A program made the position numbers and the translations under genes. From Halorubrum salinarum (GTDB taxonomy: Archaea > Halobacteriota > Halobacteria > Halobacteriales > Haloferacaceae): a DNA stretch of 64,000 bases. The DNA lies in the NCBI RefSeq assembly GCF_013267195.1, contig NZ_CP053943.1, positions 1 through 64,000 on the forward strand. The letters are read 5' to 3'. A model generated the notes under the pieces. That model searched no databases and was not told the origin of the DNA. It saw only the letters and a list, made by a program, of their open reading frames with translations. Numbering within the stretch: the first letter of the stretch is position 1; each line of letters begins with the position of its first letter. Positions 48,314-57,467 of this stretch are shown piece by piece.

Positions 48314-49194
48314 TCGTCGATCACCTCGGGTGTCGCCGACCGAACGTCGAACGCCGGGCTCTCGATTGGTTGAACGATGCTACAGACGTCGGCGTGCAGC
48401 GAGTAAGGCAGGCGAGCGACACGTCGGCGGTCGGCCGTCACGACGGGGTCGATCGGGATGTCGTACGTCTCGAGGAGGAGGTCGTTCAACACCTCGCGAC
48501 TTTGCTCGTCGTATCGGTGCGCCGGGTCGGTATCCAGTAGGTAGACGTGGACTCCCTGCCCGCTGTACACCACCATCGTCTCCTCGGCGTCGAAATCGTC
48601 CTCAAAGATGTCGCGCACCTCGAACCCATACTCGATGGCGCGGTCGACGTCTTCGAAGGCGTACGGATACCCCTCGGGAGCGGCGTCGAGGATACCCGCA
48701 GCGTCGAGAAGCGCATCGTCGTCCCGATCATCGACGTCCACCGGGACCCGCTCCACCGCCCGGTCTCGGGCGATCTCTTTCGCGTCGATGTCAACGAGGA
48801 GGACCCAGGGTCGTTCCCAGTGATCCAGCGCGTAGTAGACGGCATCAGGACGTGGGTCCGGTTTCTCCAGCACCTCCGGATCAGCAAGCGCGAACTCGCT
48901 CCGCCCCAGCGGGTCGTTGCGGGCTGGATGCCGAATGAACTCGACGACGTCCTCGAAGTCGTCGAACTCGGGTGTCGTTCGGTCGCCCGACGCATCTGTT
49001 TGCCACGTATCCCGCCGGATGAAGTCCTTGTCAGGCACCTCGTCTTTGCGAACCGGGTGGGACTCGCGGAAGGCGATGGCGTACTGTTTCGGGCCGGTCG
49101 CCGTGATGAATTCCGGCAGGTCGTCCAGATAGCGGGGGAACTCCTCGGCGTAGTAGGCGTAGATCTCCTCGCGGGTCGCGTGTCGCCAGGTCAT
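48310..49194 (-). CDS. PriS-like archaeo-eukaryotic primase
   Basis: 294 residues. All three AEP motifs are visible: VDID (Asp135, Asp137), SGQGVH (211-216) and IDPVVTADRRRVARLPYSLH (Asp249 to His267). The start EEIYAYYAEEFP is also PriS-like. The enzyme makes RNA or DNA primers. Haloarchaeal chromosomal PriS is longer and lies elsewhere, so this is an element-encoded copy. It overlaps the coupling-ATPase gene upstream and the PriL-like gene downstream by 4 nt each, so all three are cotranslated. Confidence 0.75.
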   Translation of the reverse strand: MTWRHATREEIYAYYAEEFPRYLDDLPEFITATGPKQYAIAFRESHPVRKDEVPDKDFIRRDTWQTDASGDRTTPEFDDFEDVVEFIRHPARNDPLGRSEFALADPEVLEKPDPRPDAVYYALDHWERPWVLLVDIDAKEIARDRAVERVPVDVDDRDDDALLDAAGILDAAPEGYPYAFEDVDRAIEYGFEVRDIFEDDFDAEETMVVYSGQGVHVYLLDTDPAHRYDEQSREVLNDLLLETYDIPIDPVVTADRRRVARLPYSLHADVCSIVQPIESPAFDVRSATPEVIDE

Positions 49195-52100
49195 TGGTTG
49201 AGTTCTTGATCGAGATTTTTGAAGCCCCGTACAGTGGTCAGGCCCGCAGCATCGAAGTCGTCGACGGCGTCTCTGATGGTCGCGAACGACCGTGCCGCTC
49301 GCCCGCTGACTCGCTCGTCGATCCGATCGGCGTCGGCAAGGCTCTCCAGGACGTCGAGGGCTGTCTCGCGATTGTTGAAGGCCCAGATCGCGTCGGCGTC
49401 CACCGCGCTGAGTTTGTCGTAATCCTGGACCGGGGCGTGCCGGTTGTTACTCGCGAGCTCTGCTTCGCCGGCCCAGACGAGATCGCCGTCCTCGTCGATG
49501 CCGGCCACGTCCAGTACGGTGCCGTCGTCGGTTTCGTAGTACGGTTCCACGCGAACCACGTCGTCCCGCTGCTGGAGCCACAGCTCGAGGAGCCGGACGC
49601 CAACCTTGTGTGGCGTTTTCTCGCCGAGATCGCCCGCTCCTGGTCCCGCCTTCAATTCTCTCCCGAGGAGGTCTCGACCGTCCGGGAGGACGGTGTAGTA
49701 CTTGCGCCCCGCCGCGGAGTCCGCGTCCAGGAGGTCCTGCTCCGTGAGCCGCTCCACATGGAGGTCGTCGTATTCGTCCTGAAGCTGGCTCATCCTGTCC
49801 AGTAGCGTGTACTCGTCGTCCTCTCGGTTCATCACGTCGAGGACCCGATTCAGGAACCGGACGTCGTCACGGCTGAGCCCGCGTTGTCGGAGTTCGTCAT
49901 CGGGGACGGGTACGCTGCTTTCCTGAACGGGCGTTGCCCCGTTCTCCGGCTGCGTAGCTTGGTCACCAGCTGGGTCCTCGTCCGTCCCGGTGGCCTGCCC
50001 GAACAGGGGGCTCATCGCTGCCTCGTCTCCATCTGGGTCGTTGTCCGTCTCGGACTGGGTGGTCGACGTCGACGCGTCCTCGGTCGTCGATTCGCTGATG
50101 AACGCGGATTGCGTCGGGTCGGTCGCTGCATCGCCGTCGGCAGCTGAGCCCGTCGTCTCAGCCCCCGAACTCCCCCAGCCAGTCTCCTCTGGGGCAGTGC
50201 TCGAGTCAGTCGGCTCTGTCAGCCCGTACTGGGCCTGTGTCCGTTCGACCATCCGTGGCCGGGACACGGACTCGAAATGGTCTTTCTGGGGCTCTGTGAG
50301 CGGCTGGTCGCTTTCTGGATGCCCCGGCGCAATCGGGAGCGGCTTCAACGAAAACGGCGGCGGACCAGTCTCCCCGAACGACGGACTCGGGAGTTGCGCA
50401 ATCCACTCACCACTTGGCAGCGTATTGATCCGGTTGCGGAGTTCGGTCGGGCTGAGGTCCTCGTGGGCAAGCGACTCCGCGAGATCGCGCTCGATCGAGA
50501 TGTTGCCGATGAGCTTCGTCTTGATGTTGTTCAGCACCTCATCGTAGGCCCGCTCGTTCCGATTCCGCACCTGTTCCGGGAACTGCATCACGAGCCCCAT
50601 ACTCAACCCGAACGACCGGCCCTGCGGCAGGAGCTGCTCGGAGACGAGCTTCGTCGACGCAACCGGCGCCGCCTCTTCGATGATGAGGTTCGTGAGCTTC
50701 TCGTAGTCGGTCTGGCCATCGCGCCGGCGCACCTGCACGGCGTCCCAGAGGTTGCTCAACAGCAGGAGTGTGATCGCTCGCTGTGCCTCCGGTCGGAGGT
50801 CACCGAGGTCGAAGATGATGGTGGCGTCTTCATCGAGGAATTCGCGGAAGTCGAAGCGGTTGTCGACGTACTCGCCGGCCTCGTTCTGCTCGGGGACGTG
50901 GCTGAAGATCCGCCGAAGATGCGCGTCCTCTTTGAGCTTGTCGAGGCGGTTCCCGACGGCGTCCATCGACACCTGGAACTGGTGGTTGTCCTTCGCGAAG
51001 TGGCGCGTCAGCGATTCCTCGATGTTCTGGTTGTCCGCTGAGACCGGGGGAATCGTCTGGTCGCGCTGCATCCGGAGGGCAGCAGCGAAGAGGTCGTCCA
51101 GCCCGAACACGTCGCTCCCGTACTCCTCGTCGAACAGCGCCTTGATCAGGTAGCTCAGAATCTCGTTCGCGACGAACGCCTGCCCGTACTGCTCGCGACC
51201 CATAATCATCCGGAGGATGTCGTGGAAGTGGTCGACCTTGTCCTGAATCGCGTCCTCTCGGTTGCGACCCGCTTCGAGCGCGGGCCGGATGTCGAAGAAG
51301 GAGAACGCGGGGATTGTCTCTGGGACGCGGAAGTGGTAGACGTCATCGAGGCCACCGAACCGCTCGTAGTGGCAGCGCAGGTAGTTCTCACACATCCCGT
51401 CGCCCTTCGGGTCGACGAGGACGACGGGGCCACCAGTCGTTTCGCGGAGAGAGAGGGCGTCGTTGATGATGGCCTTCGACTTCCCGCCACCAGTCGACGC
51501 GAACCGCCCGTAATGCGTCGGCAACAGGTCCGGCGGGATCCGAATGGGGTCCGGCCGTGGCTCACCGTTCTCGTCGAGCGCGTAGCCGATGGCCATCCCG
51601 TCCTGGAACTGCTGGATTAGATCCGGATTCGGCCACGGGAGCGGGTTCCGACTCTGCTGTTCGGCCCTCGTTCCCCGCGTCCCTTCGACGGTCAACTGTT
51701 CGGAGGAGGGGACGAGGACGAAGTTCGCGAGCTCCGTCCCGCTGAGGACCAGCTCGGGGCGGGTCTTCCCTCGTCCCGTCGTCAACTCGCGATTGAGGAG
51801 GCGCTGGAGAGCGGCCCGTGCCTTCTTCTCCTTCGTTTTCTCACGGAAGCCGCTGTCCCGGAGGCGTTGCCCCTCGACCTCGTAGAACGGTCCATCAAGC
51901 GGGTCGAACACAGGGAGGAGCGAGTCCATCCGGGCATCGAGGTCGTCGCGGGTGTCGTCGGTGGGGACGCCGACGGCCCGGATGTTGACCGTGAACGACC
52001 GTTTGGCGTTCTTCGCGTCGATGTACTCGATCCGCTTCTCGACGGCCTCGCTCAGCTGCCGATCGTCCTGATCGCTCCGCTGGTCCTCGACCTCGAGCAA

Positions 52101-53015
52101 CGACCCGACGACCTCCTGGAAGAACGTATCGCGGCCGTCGACGAGGTCCTCTTTTCGTACCTCCGCGTCGGATTGCCAGCTGGCACGCCGTTGGAAGACG
52201 ACCTGGAACGCGGTCGGCGCTGTTGCCTCCATCAGGTGGTCGATCAGCGACGCCAGCGCCGCGCCCGGTTCGTCGACGGACGAGAGGTCGCCATTCGTTT
52301 CCTCCGCCGTGAACGGCGTCAGCGAGGTCATCCAGTCCTGCTTCCGCGACGCGGATCCACACCACCGAACACCGAGCGGCGAGACAGCGTCTTGAGCCGG
52401 GCGAGCCAGAATCGTTCCCGCCGGTGTCATCGTTGGCTTCTCGATGGCCCGTCGCTCTTCCTCGTCGTCTGGAAGTGCATCGGGCGGCGCTAGTTCCAGG
52501 GCCGAGTCCCCGACAGTCACGTGATGATCGGGGACGCTCGTGGCTGCTGTACCGCCGTCGACAACGGGGTCTGTCTCAGCTGACTCGGAGTCCGCTGATT
52601 CCTCGTCAACGATATCGTACTGTTCTGCCGGGCCAAACTCGTACTGCAGCCGCCCGGCCTCGTAGTGGTCCGCGAATTCCTGCGGTGTGAACTCGACTGG
52701 CTGAATGAGCCGGGCGGCGACGTCGACGTCGACGCGTTCGATGTCGAACGTGGCCGGATAGATGGAGCGGAGGCGCTTCTCGAGCGTATCGAGGTGGGCA
52801 TCGGCCCCGTAGAAGAACTCCACCGGGTCGTCCGGGCCATCACTGATTGCGAGGAACTCGAATCGGGGTGGTGTCTCACTGTGGAGCGGGTTCAGCTTCG
52901 CCCCGAGACCCGACGAGCCGGGCGTGGTCAGCTTGTGGAGGCTGTCGAGGACTCGGGGGATACTCTCCGGGTCAAGCCGCTCGGATGTCGGCGTGACGCG
53001 CAGGTACTCAGCCAT
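49191..53015 (-). CDS. VirD4/TraG-type coupling ATPase with nuclease-like C-terminus
   Basis: 1274 residues. Walker A STGGGKSK (507-514), a second nucleotide-site strand VVLVDPKGDG (531-540), Walker B LIIEEAAPVAS (777-787) and an arginine-rich QFPEQVRNRNE region follow the HerA/FtsK-like coupling-protein order. The N-terminal 450 residues are a large soluble domain. Residues 930-1040 are a Ser/Thr/Asp-rich linker. Residues 1045-1115 resemble a winged helix, and 1135-1220 a PD-(D/E)xK-like fold (VLDVAGIDEDGDLVWAGEAELAS). It would move DNA through the pore. Confidence 0.75.
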   Translation of the reverse strand: MAEYLRVTPTSERLDPESIPRVLDSLHKLTTPGSSGLGAKLNPLHSETPPRFEFLAISDGPDDPVEFFYGADAHLDTLEKRLRSIYPATFDIERVDVDVAARLIQPVEFTPQEFADHYEAGRLQYEFGPAEQYDIVDEESADSESAETDPVVDGGTAATSVPDHHVTVGDSALELAPPDALPDDEEERRAIEKPTMTPAGTILARPAQDAVSPLGVRWCGSASRKQDWMTSLTPFTAEETNGDLSSVDEPGAALASLIDHLMEATAPTAFQVVFQRRASWQSDAEVRKEDLVDGRDTFFQEVVGSLLEVEDQRSDQDDRQLSEAVEKRIEYIDAKNAKRSFTVNIRAVGVPTDDTRDDLDARMDSLLPVFDPLDGPFYEVEGQRLRDSGFREKTKEKKARAALQRLLNRELTTGRGKTRPELVLSGTELANFVLVPSSEQLTVEGTRGTRAEQQSRNPLPWPNPDLIQQFQDGMAIGYALDENGEPRPDPIRIPPDLLPTHYGRFASTGGGKSKAIINDALSLRETTGGPVVLVDPKGDGMCENYLRCHYERFGGLDDVYHFRVPETIPAFSFFDIRPALEAGRNREDAIQDKVDHFHDILRMIMGREQYGQAFVANEILSYLIKALFDEEYGSDVFGLDDLFAAALRMQRDQTIPPVSADNQNIEESLTRHFAKDNHQFQVSMDAVGNRLDKLKEDAHLRRIFSHVPEQNEAGEYVDNRFDFREFLDEDATIIFDLGDLRPEAQRAITLLLLSNLWDAVQVRRRDGQTDYEKLTNLIIEEAAPVASTKLVSEQLLPQGRSFGLSMGLVMQFPEQVRNRNERAYDEVLNNIKTKLIGNISIERDLAESLAHEDLSPTELRNRINTLPSGEWIAQLPSPSFGETGPPPFSLKPLPIAPGHPESDQPLTEPQKDHFESVSRPRMVERTQAQYGLTEPTDSSTAPEETGWGSSGAETTGSAADGDAATDPTQSAFISESTTEDASTSTTQSETDNDPDGDEAAMSPLFGQATGTDEDPAGDQATQPENGATPVQESSVPVPDDELRQRGLSRDDVRFLNRVLDVMNREDDEYTLLDRMSQLQDEYDDLHVERLTEQDLLDADSAAGRKYYTVLPDGRDLLGRELKAGPGAGDLGEKTPHKVGVRLLELWLQQRDDVVRVEPYYETDDGTVLDVAGIDEDGDLVWAGEAELASNNRHAPVQDYDKLSAVDADAIWAFNNRETALDVLESLADADRIDERVSGRAARSFATIRDAVDDFDAAGLTTVRGFKNLDQELNQ

Positions 53016-55233
53016 CGTTGGTTCTCTCCGTCGACCCGCCGTCTGGCTCAGCTTCGACGGCGTCTGATTCCTCGTTCAGTTCGTTCGTTTCGTTCGTTCC
53101 GTTCGTTGCTCGATGCTCGAGCTCTTCCTGGAACTCCTCCATCTCGGTATCGACGGCGTCGTCGCCGGCGCCGGGCAATGAGGACCGAACTTGGGAGGTC
53201 GGGTCGAAGTCGATGACCTGCTTCTCCTTGGGCATCGCTTTGACCTGGATGCCGCGCCACTCGCCGTCGACGCCCACGAGGGCCTCGGAGAAGCCGGCGT
53301 CCTCGTTGCCCGGCACGGCATCCTGGACGAACCGCATCTGCGCGTAGTTCAACCCGAACTCGTCGGCCCACTCCTCGTCCATCCCGTCGAGGCGGTGGAA
53401 CTGCTTGACCGCACACTGATCCAGGATCGCCTCGCTTTCGGCGTGCTCGAAGAACTCGTCGACGGTCTGCGTGACCAGCCGGATCGAGAGGTCGTGGTGT
53501 CGGTGGTGGCGGAATACCGTTTCGAGGAACGCCAGGCTCGCGGCGTCCTGCATAATGTAGCGCGCCTCGTCGATGTAGAACACGACCTCCTTCTCCGAGA
53601 CTTTCGCCCGCTCATACACCAGCGAGATCAGGAGCTGCATCGTCAGCGCCGTGCTGCTGTCGACGCTGCCCTCCTGCTGAGCGAGGTCGAGGTAGATGAC
53701 CTTCTCGTCCCGGATGTCGAAGTCGGACTCTTGGCCGAGGTTGGCGTGCCGCCCGTCGTCCTCGAAGGGGCGGAGCTGATCGAGGAGCCACGTCGCGTCC
53801 TCCTTGATCTTCCCGGCCTCCTCGTCGGACCGGACGACGAACTCCTCGGGGTCGTCGACCATATCCTCGAAGACGTCCATCATCTCGCGGATGGTCGGAC
53901 TCGAATTGCTGTGCGTCGAGATGTCGTCGGTGATCCCGTTGCGCTGGTAGGCACGTTTGAGGGCGAGTTCGAGCGTGGTGCGCCGATCTCCCAGTGAGAT
54001 ACCCCGGAGGGCGAAGAAGTTCGTGAGGAAGCTCATCGCGTCGTCGAGTTTCTCGTTGAACGGACTGGCGTCCTCACCCATCGCTCGCTGGACGTGCTCG
54101 GGCGTCTCGCGGATTTCCAAGGGGTTGAGACCGAGCGTCCCGCCAACCGTGATTCGTTTGGCGTCGAGGGCTTCCGAGACACCAGCCCAGTTGTTCAGCG
54201 GTTCGAGGATGATGCCGATGCGATCCTTGCTCTGCTCGATGGAGCGGATGAAGTTCTGCTTCGAACTGAACGACTTCCCCGACCCCGTGTCGCCGACGGT
54301 GAACATCGCGTACCCGTTGTCCCGGGCGAACGGGTCGATGACCACGGGGCTTTGATTGTCTTTGTGAATCCCGAACTCGACGCCGCCCTCCTCGAGAATC
54401 GTCGCGTTGTGCGGCGAGGAGAGTAACGCCCCGACGGCGCCGCCGAGCGCGATCGACGTCCGCCCGAACTCGTTGTCACCGATGGGCGCGGCGGACTGGA
54501 GAGCGAGATCCTGCCGACAGATAGCCGTCTTCGGCGTGAGGTTCGCCGGGTCGTCGCGGAGCGCGCTCTTGACCGTCTGGACGGCATCTCTGAGCTTGTC
54601 TTTCTCGTCGGCTCTAACCGTGATGAACATCCCTTGGTCGAAGACGTTCGCGCCGTTCTCGACGGCCTTGTACGTCGCTGCGGCCTCGTTGGCGCGCTCT
54701 TGGAGATAGGCGCTCCGAATACTCTGTTCGAGGTCAGCATCGACCTGGAGGTCGTCCGCGATGTCTTGCAGTTCGTTCCGGGCCCGCTCCTGATTCTTCG
54801 GCGTGATGTGGGCCGTCAGATCGAACTGGACGTCGGTCATCTCGAAGAGGTCGCTCAGATACCCGTCGTTGGGATAGTCGGCATAGTTAGCGATGTAGAG
54901 TGTCGTCGTCCACTGTTCGCCGACCCGTGCGGCTCGCGTTTCCCACTCGACAGCTCCGGGCGCGGTGACGGTCTTGTGCGACTCGGAGATGTCGTCGAGA
55001 AGCTTGCGTTCGGCCTCGCCTTCTTCGAGTGTCTCCTCGTTGAGGACATCGGTAAAGTCCACGTCTGGTTCATCATCCGCAGTGAAGCGGTCCCAGAGGT
55101 ACTTACTGCCGACGCCAAGGCCGAGACCCGCTGCAAGGGCAAGCACTGTACTCTCTGCTGGCGTCAGATTCTGGAGCCACCCGGCGACGGAGCCAAGCGC
55201 ACCACCACCGGTCTGGAGGATCACATTACGCAT
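53008..55233 (-). CDS. VirB4-like ATPase of the transfer apparatus
   Basis: 741 residues from ATG 55233 (MRNVILQTGG), overlapping the previous stop by 8 nt; the longer frame from 55308 is not needed. A membrane segment lies at about 28-46. Walker A is GDTGSGKS (314-321), Walker B VFYIDEA (551-557), with a QTVDEFFEH sensor-like stretch after it. It energises assembly of the conjugation channel. The C-terminal 40 residues are Asn/Thr/Glu-rich and are encoded by a GTTC-type simple repeat. Confidence 0.85.
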   Translation of the reverse strand: MRNVILQTGGGALGSVAGWLQNLTPAESTVLALAAGLGLGVGSKYLWDRFTADDEPDVDFTDVLNEETLEEGEAERKLLDDISESHKTVTAPGAVEWETRAARVGEQWTTTLYIANYADYPNDGYLSDLFEMTDVQFDLTAHITPKNQERARNELQDIADDLQVDADLEQSIRSAYLQERANEAAATYKAVENGANVFDQGMFITVRADEKDKLRDAVQTVKSALRDDPANLTPKTAICRQDLALQSAAPIGDNEFGRTSIALGGAVGALLSSPHNATILEEGGVEFGIHKDNQSPVVIDPFARDNGYAMFTVGDTGSGKSFSSKQNFIRSIEQSKDRIGIILEPLNNWAGVSEALDAKRITVGGTLGLNPLEIRETPEHVQRAMGEDASPFNEKLDDAMSFLTNFFALRGISLGDRRTTLELALKRAYQRNGITDDISTHSNSSPTIREMMDVFEDMVDDPEEFVVRSDEEAGKIKEDATWLLDQLRPFEDDGRHANLGQESDFDIRDEKVIYLDLAQQEGSVDSSTALTMQLLISLVYERAKVSEKEVVFYIDEARYIMQDAASLAFLETVFRHHRHHDLSIRLVTQTVDEFFEHAESEAILDQCAVKQFHRLDGMDEEWADEFGLNYAQMRFVQDAVPGNEDAGFSEALVGVDGEWRGIQVKAMPKEKQVIDFDPTSQVRSSLPGAGDDAVDTEMEEFQEELEHRATNGTNETNELNEESDAVEAEPDGGSTERTNDG

Positions 55234-56347
55234 CGTGTGGGTCCTCCCGGCGCGAGTGGCCGATGATCGATTGGTCGCGAACGACACGTTCCGCCTCGTC
55301 GTAGTCATGTTCGCGACCGTTCCAGAAGTCCATATTCAGAACGAACAGCTCGACCGTGCTGAGCCTGCGTGCGGACCACCCCGACGCCTGCTGGATGAAC
55401 TCGGATCGAACGTCGTTCACCCGACTGTCGAGCTTCTCGAACATCTGCGCGCGGCGCTCGACGTCAGTAAGGTCCTCGCGGCGGGTGACGAACGGGTTGA
55501 ACAGGAACCCGATGACGGGGAACTGCGTCAGCTTCTCTGCGGGGGTGCCCTCGTCGCGGAAGCGGTCGTACACTTCTATCGGGCTGACTTCAACGCCGAT
55601 GTAGTACCGGACCTGCTGAATGCCCCGGTCGCGCATCTCCTTCGGCCGTGTCTCCCGGTACTCTTCGAGGAGTTCCCGGAAAATCGGGTTCTCCGTGACG
55701 TCTTCGTCCGTGAGCCGATCTTCGATGGTCTCGGTGATCTGCTCCACCGGAAATGAACGGGTTGTGGCGTGGAGTTTGAGCTTCGAGTCCAGCTCTTTGT
55801 TGGCGAACTCTTCGCCAGCGTCCTGGAGCTGTGCCCAGTCGTCGGACATCGCGAAGTCCATGTTGGCCGGATCGATCTCGATGAACGCCTCCATCGCGCC
55901 GTCTTCACGCTGGATGGCACCAGCGCCTGGCCACGCTCGCTTGATGTTGGTGAGATCCTGCGTTCGCTCGTCCGGCTTGAACGGCGTGTAGTTCGCGAGT
56001 CCGCCTTCGTTCCGCTCTGACTCGTTGGTACTCGTGTCGGCTTCGGCGGGCGCACTGAACGTGACCTGAGGTCGTTTGAGGTACCGATAGACATCTTTCG
56101 TCCACGTCCAAGCGTTCAGGTGGGTTGGTGAGACGTAGATGACGGCAACGCCAAAGCCAAGCCCGCCAGCAACGAACGGGAGGGCAAGCGACTCGATCCC
56201 GGTGAGGCCAGCGATAAACAGCCCAATAATGGGGAAGGCGATGAGCATACCGACGTCCCCTTCCTCGATATTGAGATACGGGATGCGACTCTCCTCACCG
56301 AACTGATCCATGATGCGCCGTGCGGCCGCGTCTTGATCTGCTGACAT
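55226..56347 (-). CDS. Two-TM transfer protein (VirB3/VirB4-N-like)
   Basis: 373 residues. Two membrane segments near the N-terminus (about 30-50, 52-72) are followed by a 290-residue cytoplasmic domain with DVYRYLKRP and FIEIDPANMDFAMSDDWAQLQDAGEEF. The order of a short double-TM unit just before VirB4 recalls VirB3 or the N-terminal part of fused VirB3-B4. The name is by position and topology. It overlaps the VirB4-like gene by 8 nt. Confidence 0.55.
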   Translation of the reverse strand: MSADQDAAARRIMDQFGEESRIPYLNIEEGDVGMLIAFPIIGLFIAGLTGIESLALPFVAGGLGFGVAVIYVSPTHLNAWTWTKDVYRYLKRPQVTFSAPAEADTSTNESERNEGGLANYTPFKPDERTQDLTNIKRAWPGAGAIQREDGAMEAFIEIDPANMDFAMSDDWAQLQDAGEEFANKELDSKLKLHATTRSFPVEQITETIEDRLTDEDVTENPIFRELLEEYRETRPKEMRDRGIQQVRYYIGVEVSPIEVYDRFRDEGTPAEKLTQFPVIGFLFNPFVTRREDLTDVERRAQMFEKLDSRVNDVRSEFIQQASGWSARRLSTVELFVLNMDFWNGREHDYDEAERVVRDQSIIGHSRREDPHDA

Positions 56348-56349
56348 TG

Positions 56350-57465
56350 TTAGTGGATTCCTCGATCAAACTCCATCCCACGGTCGGCACTCGCCGATTC
56401 CGCTGTCGCTCCACCTGGGTCATTCTCTGTTCGACGGTACGACGGCGTGCCGCCATCATTTCCTCCATGTCCACCGCGGGCGGCTGCTTTTTGTGCGACG
56501 GCGTGGCCGGCGGCGGCTTTCGGCCCCCATCGGGCGGCGGTCGTCGCGACGCCGGCGCCACCGACGTAGGCTCCAGCGGCGACACCGCCTACGAGTGCTG
56601 CGCCTTTCGTTGCACCGCCGACGACTTTGGCCGTCAACGGCGTCGCGTATTTGAACGTCTTCCAGGTGATATAGAGGGCGACCAGTGGGAGGGACGCTGC
56701 GACGAGATATTTGAGGAACGCTGTTCCGGGTGTGAGCGTTCCACCGCCGTAGATCAAATCGTACCCCTTGAGGACCATCGCTGCTGGGAGCGGGAGGACA
56801 GCCAACGGGACAAACCGTTTGCAGAACCCCATCGCGATATCGGATACGACCGGAATATTTCCGTAGGCTAGTGCAAATGCAATCGGCATTCCGTACAGGT
56901 AGACATACAGCAGAATCATCCGGATGTAGAACAGCGCCTCCAACGCCCACATTGAGATTCCACCAATCACGGCGAACAATAGCCCCAGCCCTGGGTTTGT
57001 GATGGCTGCACCCAAGAACTGAAGCATTGCCGAGGCTACGGAGGAAAGCTCCGGCATCAGTGCAATAGTGAACCCGTCGACGAGGTAGAGCGTAAGAGTT
57101 CCAACCCAATACCACGTAATGATTAGAAAGGCCCCGACCCAGGCCGTCTTCTTCGTTTTTCGGGCTTCGTAGGTACTTCCAATATTGAAGATCCGAACCG
57201 TGTGACGACCCTGAACACTCATCACAAGGAGCAAAAGGGCAATCAGCATAATTTCGCCGCCGATGAGAGCATCGTGAATCGCTGGCCAGGGTGCGTTGGT
57301 TGGTTCACCGAAGACAAATGCTCCGTTCGTCTCTGGGGTCGGGGTTCCGAACATCTCCTCAGTCAGAGTCTCATACCCCGACCTGAGACCGTCCATGAAC
57401 AGCCCGATGAACCAATCAACGACGCCTTTGATACCCTCAAGGACGACGTCAATGAGATCAACCAT
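56350..57465 (-). CDS. VirB6/TrbL-like polytopic membrane protein
   Basis: 371 residues with an N-terminal amphipathic segment, then about six to seven membrane helices between residues 65 and 270 and a soluble Gly/Ala-rich tail (VGGATKGAALVGGVAAG, AAARGGHGGNDGG). VirB6/TrbL proteins form the inner part of the transfer pore and have this topology. Adjacent to the next gene by 2 nt. Confidence 0.6.
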   Translation of the reverse strand: MVDLIDVVLEGIKGVVDWFIGLFMDGLRSGYETLTEEMFGTPTPETNGAFVFGEPTNAPWPAIHDALIGGEIMLIALLLLVMSVQGRHTVRIFNIGSTYEARKTKKTAWVGAFLIITWYWVGTLTLYLVDGFTIALMPELSSVASAMLQFLGAAITNPGLGLLFAVIGGISMWALEALFYIRMILLYVYLYGMPIAFALAYGNIPVVSDIAMGFCKRFVPLAVLPLPAAMVLKGYDLIYGGGTLTPGTAFLKYLVAASLPLVALYITWKTFKYATPLTAKVVGGATKGAALVGGVAAGAYVGGAGVATTAARWGPKAAAGHAVAQKAAARGGHGGNDGGTPSYRRTENDPGGATAESASADRGMEFDRGIH

Positions 57466-57467
57466 CG

